In this document: in pieces, positions 35,248-43,201 of the stretch | Layout of the letters: every line of letters starts with the position of its first letter | Position numbering within the stretch: position 1 is the stretch's first letter | Assembly: GCF_039525805.1 (NCBI RefSeq) | Contig: NZ_BAAAHZ010000003.1 | Origin: Dietzia natronolimnaea | GTDB taxonomy: Bacteria > Actinomycetota > Actinomycetes > Mycobacteriales > Mycobacteriaceae | Length of the DNA stretch: 64,000 nt | Strand: one strand, 5' to 3' | The notes under the pieces: generated by a model | The model's input: the letters and a program-made list of their open reading frames with translations, nothing else | The model's database searches: none | Told to the model about the DNA's origin: nothing | Program-made: the position numbers and the translations under genes

Positions 35248-35286
35248 GGCCCCGACCCGGCCTGGCGAGAAGGCGGGGTCGGGGCC
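35248..35286 (-). terminator. Hairpin terminator downstream of cyp125
   Basis: GGCCCCGACCC (35248-35258) pairs perfectly with 35276-35286 across a 17-base loop, about 30 bases past the cyp125 stop on the minus strand. It suggests cyp125 is transcribed alone. Confidence 0.65.
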
Positions 35287-35315
35287 GTGGGCCGGGCCGT
35301 GTGTGGGGGCTCGGG

Positions 35316-36560
35316 TCAGCGCATGACCGGGCACTTGTAGTCGACCGACCACTCGGTGATGCCGTTAAGCCACCCCGAGCGGATGCGGGAGGGCTCCCCG
35401 AGGGCCTCCAGGTTGGGGAGGTGATCGGCGATGGCGTTGAAGATCAGTTCGATCTGCAGCCTGGCCAGGTTCGCCCCGATGCAGTAGTGCGGGCCGTTCC
35501 CGCCGAAACTCAGGTGCGGGTTGGGATCGCGCAGGATGTTGAACGAGAAGGGGTCCTCGAAAACGTCCTCGTCGAAGTTCGCCGAGCCGTACATGATGGC
35601 GGCGCGGTCGCCCTTCTTCATGGTCACACCCCCGATCTCGACGTCCTCGGTGGCGGTGCGCTGGAACGACGTGATCGGCGAGGCCCAGCGGAGGATCTCG
35701 TCGTAGGCGGTCGCGGGGCGCTCGGCCTTGAACAGCTCCCACTGGTCGGGGTTGTCGAGGAAGGCGACCATCCCGTGTGTGGTGGCGTTGCGGGTGGTCT
35801 CGTTGCCGGCCACGGCCAGCAGCACCACGAACCAACCGAACTCGTCGGCGGTGAGCCTCTCGCCGTCGATGTCGGCCTGGATGAGCTTGGTGACCAGGTC
35901 GTCACGGGGATCGATCTCGCGCTTGGCAGCGAGGTCCTGCGCATAGGACAGGACCATGGCGTTGGCCATCTGCGACTCTTCGACCTTGCCGGGTACGTCG
36001 TAACTGGTCATCTGGTTGGACCACTCGAAGATCTGATGCCGGTCCTCGAGGGGGATGCCGATGAGCTCGGCGATCGCCTGCAGAGGCAGCTCGGAGGCCA
36101 CCTCGGTGATGAAGTCGCCGCTGCCCTTGGCGGCCGCGGTCTCGACGATGACCCGCGCCTTCTCGGCGAGGTGGTCCCGGAGCTTCTCGATGTTGCGCGG
36201 GGTGAAGCCCTTGGAGATGGTGCGCCGGTACTTCTTGTGCTCTTCACCGTCCTGGTTGATGAACAGCAGGCGGGTCAGCTCGACGATCTCGCGCTCGGTG
36301 CCCGGTGCGAAGCGCGGGATCGCGGTGTTCTCGAAGGTGGAGAACACCTCGTTGGTGCGCCGGGAGATCTCCTTGACGTCCTCGTGCTTGGTGACCACCC
36401 AGTACCCGTGGTCGTCGAACCCGTCGGCCCCGGGCTCGTTGGCGCACCACCGGATCGGTTCGGTGCGACGGAGGTGAGCCCACTCCGGATGCGGGAGCCG
36501 CTTCTCGTAGAGCTCCGGGTCCGTGAAGTCGAAACCCTCGGGGATGGTGACTGCCTGCAC
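35316..36560 (-). CDS. cyp125: Cytochrome P450 CYP125, steroid C26/C27 monooxygenase
   Basis: A 414-residue soluble P450. The I-helix AGNETTRNATTHGM is near residue 245, the ExxR of the K-helix follows it, and the heme-thiolate Cys is Cys360 in FGGNGPHYCIGANLA. The C-terminal SGWLNGITEWSVDYKCPVM and the segment QADIDGERLTADEFGWFVV are CYP125-like. CYP125 oxidises the terminal methyl of cholesterol/cholestenone to the acid. The GTG at 36560 has AAGGAG 6 bases upstream; the longer frame is not needed. In M. tuberculosis the igr genes follow cyp125; here they do not. Confidence 0.93.
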   Translation of the reverse strand: MQAVTIPEGFDFTDPELYEKRLPHPEWAHLRRTEPIRWCANEPGADGFDDHGYWVVTKHEDVKEISRRTNEVFSTFENTAIPRFAPGTEREIVELTRLLFINQDGEEHKKYRRTISKGFTPRNIEKLRDHLAEKARVIVETAAAKGSGDFITEVASELPLQAIAELIGIPLEDRHQIFEWSNQMTSYDVPGKVEESQMANAMVLSYAQDLAAKREIDPRDDLVTKLIQADIDGERLTADEFGWFVVLLAVAGNETTRNATTHGMVAFLDNPDQWELFKAERPATAYDEILRWASPITSFQRTATEDVEIGGVTMKKGDRAAIMYGSANFDEDVFEDPFSFNILRDPNPHLSFGGNGPHYCIGANLARLQIELIFNAIADHLPNLEALGEPSRIRSGWLNGITEWSVDYKCPVMR

Positions 36561-36647
36561 TGGTACTCCTTGACCGCGTCGGATGCGTCTCGTGCTCGTC
36601 GACCGACGACCCCGGGATACTGCGAACCCGGGACCCGAGCGGTAATC

Positions 36648-36661
36648 TAGAACACGTTCCA
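36648..36661. promoter_or_regulatory. KstR-type operator 1 between cyp125 and fadA5
   Basis: TAGAACACGTTCCA is a full match to TnnAACnnGTTnnA, 87 bases from the cyp125 start. Confidence 0.9.
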
Positions 36662-36671
36662 CCCACCATAC

Positions 36672-36685
36672 TAGAACACGTTCCC
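36672..36685. promoter_or_regulatory. KstR-type operator 2 between cyp125 and fadA5
   Basis: TAGAACACGTTCCC matches all but the last consensus base. It lies 24 bases after operator 1 (start to start) and 46 bases before fadA5. Two sites in one divergent region would allow separate control of each direction or cooperative repression. Confidence 0.88.
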
Positions 36686-36731
36686 CCTGGGTCCCTGTTT
36701 TCATCGGGCCCGGTCACCCGGAAGGACCACC

Positions 36732-37898
36732 ATGGGCAATCCCGTCATCGTCGAGGCCGTTCGCTCCCCGATCGGCAAGGCTCGCGGCGCACTGTCGGGC
36801 CTGCACCCCGCACACCTGCTGGGCGCCTCCCAGAAGGAGGTCATCCGGCGCGCCGGGATCGACGCGTCGCTGGTCGAGCAGGTCGTGGGCGGCTGTGTCA
36901 CCCAGGCCGGCGCGCAGGGCAACAACGTCACCCGCGGCGCGTGGCTCGCCTCCGGACTGCCGTGGCAGACCGCGTGCACGACGATCGACTGCCAGTGCTC
37001 GTCCGCTCAGCAGGCCAACCACTTCATCGCCAACCTCATCCACGCCGGCGCGATGGATGTCGGGATCGCCTGCGGAGTGGAGTCGATGAGCTGGATCGCC
37101 CTGCGCGCGGCGGTCGGTAACGGGGAGAACGGGATGCCGCGGCCGGACGACTGGGAGCTCGATCTGCCCGACCAGTTCACCGCCGCGGACCGTATCGCCG
37201 CACGCCGGGGGATCACCCGCGAGCAGCTCGAGGAGCTCGGCGTCCGATCCCAGGCCAACGCCAGGCGGGCGTGGGACGAGGGACGCTTCGACCGCGAGAC
37301 CTTCGCGGTCGACGCCCCCGAACGCCTCAATGACGGCACCTACACCGGCGAGACGGTGTCCGTCACCCGGGACCAGGGCCTGCGCGAGACCACCGCGGAC
37401 GCGCTCGCCGGCCTCAAGCCGGTCCTGGAGGGCGGCCTGCACACCGCCGGCACCTCCAGCCAGATGTCCGACGGCTCGGCCGCGGTGCTGCTCATGGACG
37501 AGGACGTCGCCAAGGCCCACGGGCTCAGGCCCCGCGCGCGGATCGTCCACCAGGCGCTGGTCGGCGGCGAGCCCGAGTACCACCTCGACGGCCCCGTCCA
37601 GGCCACCCAGCGCGTGCTCGACCGGTCGGGGATGTCCATCTCCGATTTCGACCTCTTCGAGTGCAACGAGGCGTTCGCCTCCGTGCTGCTCAGCTGGGCG
37701 CAGGTCCACGGGCCGGACATGGACAAGGTCAACGTCAACGGCGGCGCCATCGCGATCGGACATCCCGTCGGCAGCACCGGCGCTAGGCTCATCACGACCG
37801 CCCTGCACGAGCTCGAGCGCACGGACGGCGACCGCGCCCTCATCACGATGTGCGCGGGCGGCGCCCAGGCCTCGGCGAGCATCATCGAGAGGATCTGA
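36732..37898 (+). CDS. fadA5: Steroid thiolase FadA5
   Basis: A 388-residue thiolase that removes acetyl- or propionyl-CoA from the steroid side chain. The nucleophile is Cys89 in DCQCSSAQQANHF, the His of GGAIAIGHPVGSTGARL lies near 345, and the second catalytic Cys is in MCAGGAQASASIIE near 376. The NEAFAS motif is near 316. Length and order match FadA5. The ATG is preceded by GGAAGGACC. It heads the plus-strand unit fadA5-GNAT-ddn, opposite cyp125, with two KstR-type sites between. Confidence 0.93.
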   Translation: MGNPVIVEAVRSPIGKARGALSGLHPAHLLGASQKEVIRRAGIDASLVEQVVGGCVTQAGAQGNNVTRGAWLASGLPWQTACTTIDCQCSSAQQANHFIANLIHAGAMDVGIACGVESMSWIALRAAVGNGENGMPRPDDWELDLPDQFTAADRIAARRGITREQLEELGVRSQANARRAWDEGRFDRETFAVDAPERLNDGTYTGETVSVTRDQGLRETTADALAGLKPVLEGGLHTAGTSSQMSDGSAAVLLMDEDVAKAHGLRPRARIVHQALVGGEPEYHLDGPVQATQRVLDRSGMSISDFDLFECNEAFASVLLSWAQVHGPDMDKVNVNGGAIAIGHPVGSTGARLITTALHELERTDGDRALITMCAGGAQASASIIERI

Positions 37899-37899
37899 C

Positions 37900-38487
37900 A
37901 TGAGCAGCAACGCCATCGAGACGGCCGCGGCCCGCAGGAGCGAGGTCTTCGCGGCCCTCGCGTCAGCGGACTCCAGGCAGGATGCCGCAGCGGCACTGGC
38001 CGACCTCCTCTCCATCCCCTCCGAGGAGGCCGAAGCAGTACTCCGGGCGCCGCTGGAGAACCTTCTGGGACAACCGGGCGACTCCTCCGCCCCCACCGGG
38101 CCGGGCGGCTTCACCCTGCACCCGTTCCGCGACTCGGAGCACCACAGGTCCCTCTTCCACTCCCGGTCCTCGGACGAGACCTCCGCGACCGGAGGCGCGT
38201 GGGACGAGAAGAAGACCGAGGCCGAACTGCGCGAGGGACTGCGGCGCGTCGAGGCCGAGTCGGCCATGTGGTTCGTCGCCGTGGACACCTCCCGTGACCA
38301 GCCGGTGGGCCTGGTGTTCGGTGAGCAGATCGACGACGGCGATGTCGACGTGGCCATCTGGATCCACCCCGAGGAGCGCAAGAAGGGCTTCGGTCTGGCC
38401 GCGCTGAAGGAGAGCCGACGCGAGCTGGCGGCGTTCTTCCCGGGCAAGCACGTGATCGTCCGCGCGCCGCTGTCGGGGTCCAAGTGA
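37900..38487 (+). CDS. GNAT-like protein in the fadA5 operon
   Basis: A 195-residue protein. The N-terminal half is helical and acidic and contains LLSIPSEEAEAVLRAPLENL (about 40-59). The C-terminal half carries a GNAT-like run: MWFVAVDTSRDQPVGLVFGE (about 122-141), then DVDVAIWIHPEERKKGFGLA, where an acetyl-CoA-binding loop is expected. The canonical Q/RxxGxG/A loop is only partly kept (RKKGFGLA), so acetyltransferase activity is uncertain. It starts one base after the fadA5 stop and overlaps ddn by 4 bases. Not one of the standard fadA5-ddn neighbours that I remember. Confidence 0.72.
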   Translation: MSSNAIETAAARRSEVFAALASADSRQDAAAALADLLSIPSEEAEAVLRAPLENLLGQPGDSSAPTGPGGFTLHPFRDSEHHRSLFHSRSSDETSATGGAWDEKKTEAELREGLRRVEAESAMWFVAVDTSRDQPVGLVFGEQIDDGDVDVAIWIHPEERKKGFGLAALKESRRELAAFFPGKHVIVRAPLSGSK

Positions 38488-38987
38488 GCGAGAGTCACCC
38501 CGGGGTGGAGACCGGCGTGGACGATCCCCGGCGCTCCAAGCCGTGGGTCCTCGGCATCATCAAGGTGATGTCCCGCGTCAACACCTGGACGTACCGCGTC
38601 TCCGGCGGCCGTATCGGTGGCAACTGGAGGGTGGGATCGGCACTGAAGGCACCGGTTCCGGTCTGCCTGGTGACAACGACGGGACGCAAATCCGGCGAAC
38701 CGCGCACGGTGCCGCTGCTCCACCTCCCGGACGGTGACCGGGTCCTGCTGGTCGCCTCCCAGGGCGGGCTGCCGAAGCACCCGCAGTGGTACCGGAACAT
38801 CCTGGTGAATCCCGAGGTCACCATCCAGGTCGGGCGAAGGACCCGAGCGATGAGGGCGAGGGAGGCGACCGCGCAGGAGCGTGCCGAACTCTGGCCCCGC
38901 CTCGTCGAGCGCTACTCGGACTTCGCCTCGTACCAGGCCAACACGAGCAGGGTCATCCCGGTGGTGATCTGCGAACCGCTCGGCTGA
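38484..38987 (+). CDS. ddn: F420-dependent nitroreductase/quinone reductase family protein (Ddn-like)
   Basis: A 167-residue split-beta-barrel protein. TTTGRKSGEPRTVPLLHLPD near 64-83, VASQGGLPKHPQWYRNIL near 91-108 and the basic VTIQVGRRTRAMRAREAT are the F420-binding family pattern. Ddn (Rv3547) occupies the place just after fadA5 in M. tuberculosis and reduces quinones and nitroimidazoles with F420H2. The GTG start overlaps the upstream stop as GTGA. It is the last gene of the KstR-controlled plus-strand unit, followed by a hairpin. Confidence 0.9.
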   Translation: MSESHPGVETGVDDPRRSKPWVLGIIKVMSRVNTWTYRVSGGRIGGNWRVGSALKAPVPVCLVTTTGRKSGEPRTVPLLHLPDGDRVLLVASQGGLPKHPQWYRNILVNPEVTIQVGRRTRAMRAREATAQERAELWPRLVERYSDFASYQANTSRVIPVVICEPLG

Positions 38988-39005
38988 CGCCGGCACTCCC
39001 GCTCC

Positions 39006-39038
39006 GGCCGGGGCCTCTCCTTCCGAGAGGCCCCGGCC
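39006..39038 (+). terminator. Hairpin terminator after ddn
   Basis: Perfect 14-bp arms, GGCCGGGGCCTCTC at 39006-39019 and its complement at 39025-39038, with a CTTCC loop, 18 bases past the ddn stop. The remaining gap to 39347 holds a relatively AT-rich promoter region and leader. Confidence 0.8.
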
Positions 39039-39239
39039 GCTGTCGTCCACCCGGATGTCCATCCGGTCGCAGAGATCCCGATTCCCCCTCCCCGCGGCCC
39101 GGGGCGGCGACCCCGCCCCGACGCGTGGTCGACCCCACGGTTCTGGGTGTTCGTTTACTCGGCACACAGGTGTTGACGAGTGTTTATCAACCTCATATCA
39201 CCTCATTAGTCACTTGCGCACCACTTCCTGAGCAAACCG

Positions 39240-39268
39240 TTGACACCCACTCAGCCTTAGAGGATTCT
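39240..39268 (+). promoter_or_regulatory. Candidate promoter of the repeat-protein gene
   Basis: TTGACA at 39240-39245 is a perfect -35 box; 17 bases later GATTCT (39263-39268) is a weak -10. The surrounding 39170-39270 is clearly richer in A/T than the window as a whole. The leader to the ATG would be about 75 bases. Confidence 0.45.
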
Positions 39269-39347
39269 TATCGGGGTTAGAAGACCGGACCTGGGACCAC
39301 ACGGTCCCGGTCGTCCGAGGGGTCACACCACCGAAAGGACCTCCCCC

Positions 39348-41261
39348 ATGAACAAGCCCAACAGGGCCGCCGCAGTCGCGGCGACATTCCTGCTCGCCAC
39401 CGCCGGAGTCCAAGGCACGGCGAACGCGCAGGATCTCGGCAGTGTCATCGATGCGATCGGTCCGATTCTCGGCCCGTTCACCGGGTCCGCCGGCGACCTC
39501 GCCGGGGGCTCTGCCGGCCTCGATCCGCTCAGTGGCTCGGCCGACCTCCCCGCTCTGAGCTCCGATCCCCTCGGCGGCTCCTCGGCACTGCCGGGCAGCT
39601 CCGACCTGCTCGGCGGGTCGTCCGAGATTCCGGGCAGCTCCGAGCTCCTCGGCGGGTCGTCCGAGATTCCGGGCAGCTCCGACCTGCTCGGCGGGTCGTC
39701 GGAGATCGGTTCCGCGGACATGGCCCCGCTGTCCACGGATCTGCTCGGTGGTTCCGCCGAGTTCGGATCGACGGATATCGGCTCCCTCGGCATGATGCCC
39801 CTGTCCTCCGACCTCCTCGGCGGCTCCGCCGAACTCCCCGCCTCGTCCGAGCTCCCTCCGCTGTCCACCGACCTGCTCGGCGGCTCGGCCGAGTTCGGCT
39901 CCACCGACGTCGGTTCGCTCGGTATGGCCCCGCTGTCCACCGACCTGCTCGGCGGCTCCGCGGACTTCACCTCCTCCGACCTCTCCCCGCTGTCCACCCA
40001 GCTGGACCTGCTCGGCGGCTCCGCGGAGTTCGGTTCCACCGAGGTCGGCTCCGCCGGCATGGCCCCCCTGTCCACCGACCTGCTCGGCGGCTCCGCAGAG
40101 TTCGGCTCCGCGGAGTTCGGCTCCACCGAGCTCGGCTCCGCCGGCATGACCCCGCTGTCCACCGATCTGCTCGGCGGCTCCGCGGAGTTCGGTTCCACCG
40201 AGGTCGGCTCCGCCGGCATGGCCCCGCTGTCCACCGACCTGCTCGGCGGCTCCGCGGGCTTCACCTCGTCCGACCTGGCCCCGCTCGTCGGCTCCGCCGG
40301 CATGGCCCCGCTGTCGACCGAACTGCTGGTGGGTTCGGGTGACGTGGGATCGGACGGCATGACCCCGCTGTCCACGGACCTCCTCGGAGGATCCGCTGAG
40401 TTCGGCTCCACCGAGGTCGGTTCCCTCGGCATGACCCCGCTCTCCACGGAGCTCGATCTCCTCGGTGGTTCCGCGGAGTTCACCTCTTCTGATCTCGCGC
40501 CGCTCACCGGCTCCGAGGGCATGGGCTCGCTGGGGATGACCCCGCTGTCGACCGAGCTCAACTTCCTCGGCGGGTCCGCGGAACTCCCGCCGCTGTCCGC
40601 CAACTTCCCGGACGGTTCGACCGAGGGCATCGGCGGCTCCGCCGAGCTCGTCGGCGACGGGATCGCCGGGTCGCTGACCAACGGCTCCGCCAACCAGCTC
40701 GCCGGCTCGGTGGAGAGCAACTCCGCCGACCCGATCATCGGGTCGATCGCCGAGGGCGGGATCCTGCCCGCACTGTCCGGCTCCATCGAGGAGGTCTCCG
40801 GATCCCTCTCGGGCAACAGCGGCTCCACGGGCCAGAGTTCGGACCTGATCACCGGATCCACCGGTGGCAGCGCCGAGGTGTTGACCGGCTCCTTCGGTGA
40901 CCTCACCGCGGTCAACGGCTCGCTCACCGCGCTGACCGGTTCGCTGGAGAACGGTTCTCTCCAGGGCGTCGGATCGACGAACCTCGGGTCGGAGATGGGC
41001 GCGCTCAGCTCCCTGGAGGCCGCGGCCAGCCTGGGCGGCGAGAGCGGTTCGGGAATCGCCCTGCTGCCGGTCCTGTCCCTGGGCGGCACGCTCGTCCTCG
41101 CGGGCGCCGCGATCAATGGTGGCGTGGCGCTCCCCGCCCTGCCCCCGATGCCCGGCCTGCCGCCGCTGCCCACGATCTGCGACCTGCCGCAGGAGCAGGT
41201 CGACCAGCTCGCGAACGCGGGATCGGTTCACGCGCAGGACTGCCCGGATCCCGAGAACTGA
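39348..41261 (+). CDS. Secreted Gly/Ser/Leu-rich tandem-repeat surface protein
   Basis: A 637-residue protein of no family I recognise. A signal peptide (about 1-26, ending TANA-QD) precedes four short GGSSE-IPGSS-type units (about 75-122). About twelve units of PLSTDLLGGSAEFGSTEVGS follow (about 125-430, 16-35 residues each), then a GSxx-rich stretch without clear period. One hydrophobic segment (about 570-592, ALLPVLSLGGTLVLAGAAI) and a Pro-rich tail with two Cys (about 610 and 632) end it. It may be anchored in the envelope by the C-terminal segment. ATG with GAAAGGA upstream, own promoter region, strong hairpin behind. No catalytic feature; structural or adhesive use is a guess. Confidence 0.85.
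   Translation: MNKPNRAAAVAATFLLATAGVQGTANAQDLGSVIDAIGPILGPFTGSAGDLAGGSAGLDPLSGSADLPALSSDPLGGSSALPGSSDLLGGSSEIPGSSELLGGSSEIPGSSDLLGGSSEIGSADMAPLSTDLLGGSAEFGSTDIGSLGMMPLSSDLLGGSAELPASSELPPLSTDLLGGSAEFGSTDVGSLGMAPLSTDLLGGSADFTSSDLSPLSTQLDLLGGSAEFGSTEVGSAGMAPLSTDLLGGSAEFGSAEFGSTELGSAGMTPLSTDLLGGSAEFGSTEVGSAGMAPLSTDLLGGSAGFTSSDLAPLVGSAGMAPLSTELLVGSGDVGSDGMTPLSTDLLGGSAEFGSTEVGSLGMTPLSTELDLLGGSAEFTSSDLAPLTGSEGMGSLGMTPLSTELNFLGGSAELPPLSANFPDGSTEGIGGSAELVGDGIAGSLTNGSANQLAGSVESNSADPIIGSIAEGGILPALSGSIEEVSGSLSGNSGSTGQSSDLITGSTGGSAEVLTGSFGDLTAVNGSLTALTGSLENGSLQGVGSTNLGSEMGALSSLEAAASLGGESGSGIALLPVLSLGGTLVLAGAAINGGVALPALPPMPGLPPLPTICDLPQEQVDQLANAGSVHAQDCPDPEN
39575..40610 (+). repeat. Degenerate coding repeats of the Gly/Ser/Leu-rich protein
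   Basis: The repeated DNA core is CTGCTCGGCGGCTCCGCGGA with its flanks, occurring roughly every 48-105 bases with codon-level variation. Near-identical neighbours (for example around 40015-40250) point to recent unequal exchange. Confidence 0.9.
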
Positions 41262-41294
41262 GTCACCTGATACCGGGCACTGAGCCCGGGACCG

Positions 41295-41335
41295 GAGAAG
41301 GAGCCCCGCACCGAGCTGGTGCGGGGCTCCTTCTC
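41295..41335. terminator. Strong hairpin terminator after the repeat-protein gene
   Basis: Perfect 18-bp arms beginning GAGAAGGAGCCCCGCACC (41295-41312) and ending at 41335, with a 5-base loop GAGCT. It lies between convergent genes and could act in both directions. The inner stem GCCCCGCACC/GGTGCGGGGC is the same as in the terminator at 47603-47632. Confidence 0.88.
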
Positions 41336-41339
41336 GCAG

Positions 41340-41397
41340 TTCAGGCCGGGCGCAGTTCAGGCCGGGCGCAGTTCAGGCCGGGCGCAGTTCAGACCGG
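41340..41397. repeat. Three 16-bp tandem repeats plus a partial copy
   Basis: TTCAGGCCGGGCGCAG at 41340-41355, 41356-41371 and 41372-41387, then TTCAGACCGG. They lie directly past the stop of the minus-strand SDR gene; each carries TCA, a TGA on the minus strand. Confidence 0.95.
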
Positions 41398-41402
41398 CGG
41401 GC

Positions 41403-42320
41403 TCAGCGGGCGCCGTACACGGGCACGGGCGCGGGCGACTCGGAGAGCAGTCGCGGCACCACTGACCCCAGCTCTGCCGGGTCCCACTTGGCACCCTTGT
41501 CCTCGGACGCGGCGCGCTGCCACCCGTCGCACACGGTGACCTTTCCTCCCTCGACCTCGAACACCCGACCGGTGACCTCGGCGGACTCCGCCGACCCCAG
41601 CCACACGACGAGCGGCGAGACGTTGGCCGGGTCCATGGCGTCGAAGGACCCGTCCTCGGGCGCGGCCATCTGAGAGGCCATTCCCTCCCCGGCGGAGGTG
41701 GTCATCCGGGTACGCGCGGCGGGGGCGATGGCGTTGGCGGTCACGCCGTACCCCTTCATCTCGGCGGCGGTCTGGATGGTCAGCAGCGCGATCCCGGCCT
41801 TCGCGGTGGCGTAGTTGCCCTGTCCGACCGAACCGAACAGCCCGGCTCCCGACGAGGTGTTGATCACCCGGGCCTGGCGGGGCCGGCCGGCCTTCGACTC
41901 CGCGCGCCAGTACTCGGCGGCGTGCCGGAGCGGCGCGAAGTGGCCCTTGAGGTGGACGTTGATCACGTTGTCCCAGTCCTGCTCCCCCATGCCGACGAGC
42001 ATCTTGTCCCGGAGGAAGCCGGCGTTGTTGACCAGCACGTCGAGACCGCCGAAGTGGTCGATCGCCTGACGGACGAGTTCGCGTGCCCCCTCCCACGAGG
42101 AGATGTCGTTACCGTTGACCACCGCCTCGCCTCCGGCTGCCCGGATCTCCTCCACCACCTGCTCGGCCGGTGACTCCCCCACGTCCGATCCGTCGAGACC
42201 GGCGCCGAGGTCGTTCACCACGACCCTGGCTCCCTCGGCCGCGAAGGCCAGGGCGTGCTCCCGGCCGATCCCGCGGCCGGCGCCGGTGACGATGACGACG
42301 CGTCCGTCGCAGATTCCCAT
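41403..42320 (-). CDS. SDR dehydrogenase, Rv3548c-like
   Basis: A 305-residue classical SDR: VTGAGRGIGREHALAFAAEG at 10-29, NNAG near 97, the active-site Ser in INTSSGAGLFG near 152 and YATAK near 167. The C-terminal extension (about 240-305) is typical of the longer FabG4/Hsd4-like steroid enzymes. Counterparts in mycobacteria sit between ddn and echA20. It follows the next SDR on the same strand with a 29-base gap, so both are probably in one transcript under a KstR2-type site. Reaction: oxidation of a hydroxyl in a ring-degradation intermediate, inferred. Confidence 0.85.
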   Translation of the reverse strand: MGICDGRVVIVTGAGRGIGREHALAFAAEGARVVVNDLGAGLDGSDVGESPAEQVVEEIRAAGGEAVVNGNDISSWEGARELVRQAIDHFGGLDVLVNNAGFLRDKMLVGMGEQDWDNVINVHLKGHFAPLRHAAEYWRAESKAGRPRQARVINTSSGAGLFGSVGQGNYATAKAGIALLTIQTAAEMKGYGVTANAIAPAARTRMTTSAGEGMASQMAAPEDGSFDAMDPANVSPLVVWLGSAESAEVTGRVFEVEGGKVTVCDGWQRAASEDKGAKWDPAELGSVVPRLLSESPAPVPVYGAR

Positions 42321-42349
42321 GGTTCTCCTTGGATAGATGTTCGGTGATG

Positions 42350-43123
42350 TCAGGGACTGGTGTTGGCGTTGGCCGCCGAGAGGAACGCCGGCTTCTCGCC
42401 ACCCCCGTGGACCAGGAGTTCGGCACCCGTGATGTAGGCCGCCAACGGCGAGGCCAGAAAAGCGGCCGCCTGGCCCACGTCCCGTGGGTCCGCCATCCGG
42501 CCCATCGGGATCGTGGCGTCCACCGCGGCCACACCGTCGGAGTCCCCGTAGTGCATCTCGGCGAGCTCGGTCTTGACCGGGCCCACCACCACGGAGTTGA
42601 TCCGCACGGCGGGCGCCCACTCGACGGCGAGCGACTTCGTGAGCGAGTCGATGCCCGCCTTGGCGGCGCCGTACGAGGCGGTCCCGGGCGAGGGCCGGTG
42701 GCCGGAGACCGACGAGATGTTGACGATCGCCCCGCCGGACGGTTGCATGACCCGGTTCGCCTCCTGGGCCACCGTGAGGGCGGACAGGAGGTTCAGCGCG
42801 ATGATCTTGGAGTGGAAGTTGGGGCTGGCGTCGGCCGCCAGGGCGAACGGCGCGCCGCCGGCGTTGTTGACCACCACGTCCAACCGACCGTGTCGATCCA
42901 CGATCCGGTCGACCATCGCACGCACCGCGTCGGGGTCCCGGAGGTCGACGGAGTGGAACTCGAGATCCGCGACGTCGGACCCGTCGTCGGCGGGGCGCCG
43001 CGCGCAGGTGACGACGACGGCGCCGGCTTCGCGGAAGACCCTGCTGATCCCCGCGCCGACGCCACGGACGCCGCCCGTGACGAGGACGACCCTGCCCGCC
43101 AGACCCAGATCGATGTTCGACAT
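42350..43123 (-). CDS. SDR dehydrogenase, Rv3549c-like
   Basis: A 257-residue SDR: VTGGVRGVGAGISRVFREAG at 15-34, NNAGG near 91, NISSVSGHRPSPGTASYGAA (Ser and Tyr of the catalytic set) near 134-153 and Lys in YGAAK. The ATG at 43123 gives MSNIDLGLAGRVVLV; the longer frame would run into the operator. It is divergent from echA20 across a variant KstR2-type site 12 bases upstream of its start. Substrate unknown; expected among CoA-linked C/D-ring intermediates. Confidence 0.86.
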   Translation of the reverse strand: MSNIDLGLAGRVVLVTGGVRGVGAGISRVFREAGAVVVTCARRPADDGSDVADLEFHSVDLRDPDAVRAMVDRIVDRHGRLDVVVNNAGGAPFALAADASPNFHSKIIALNLLSALTVAQEANRVMQPSGGAIVNISSVSGHRPSPGTASYGAAKAGIDSLTKSLAVEWAPAVRINSVVVGPVKTELAEMHYGDSDGVAAVDATIPMGRMADPRDVGQAAAFLASPLAAYITGAELLVHGGGEKPAFLSAANANTSP

Positions 43124-43135
43124 GCGTGCTAGCCT

Positions 43136-43153
43136 ACCAAGCAAGCGTTTGGT
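43136..43153. promoter_or_regulatory. KstR2-type operator (variant) between the SDR pair and echA20
   Basis: ACCAAGCAAGCGTTTGGT keeps the outer half-sites ACCAA and TTGGT. The inner AGCAAGCGTTTGGT fits AnCAAGnnCTTGnT with one mismatch. It is 12 bases from the SDR start and 48 from echA20. Confidence 0.75.
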
Positions 43154-43201
43154 TAGTCACCCGACCGCTGAAGCGCAGCGGCGGCGTGCGAAGGGAGCAC
43201 C

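Noticed and set aside
38988..39347. A small RNA or riboswitch in the 360-base gap
   Set aside because: Besides the ddn terminator and a promoter-like region I found no conserved RNA structure that I could name.
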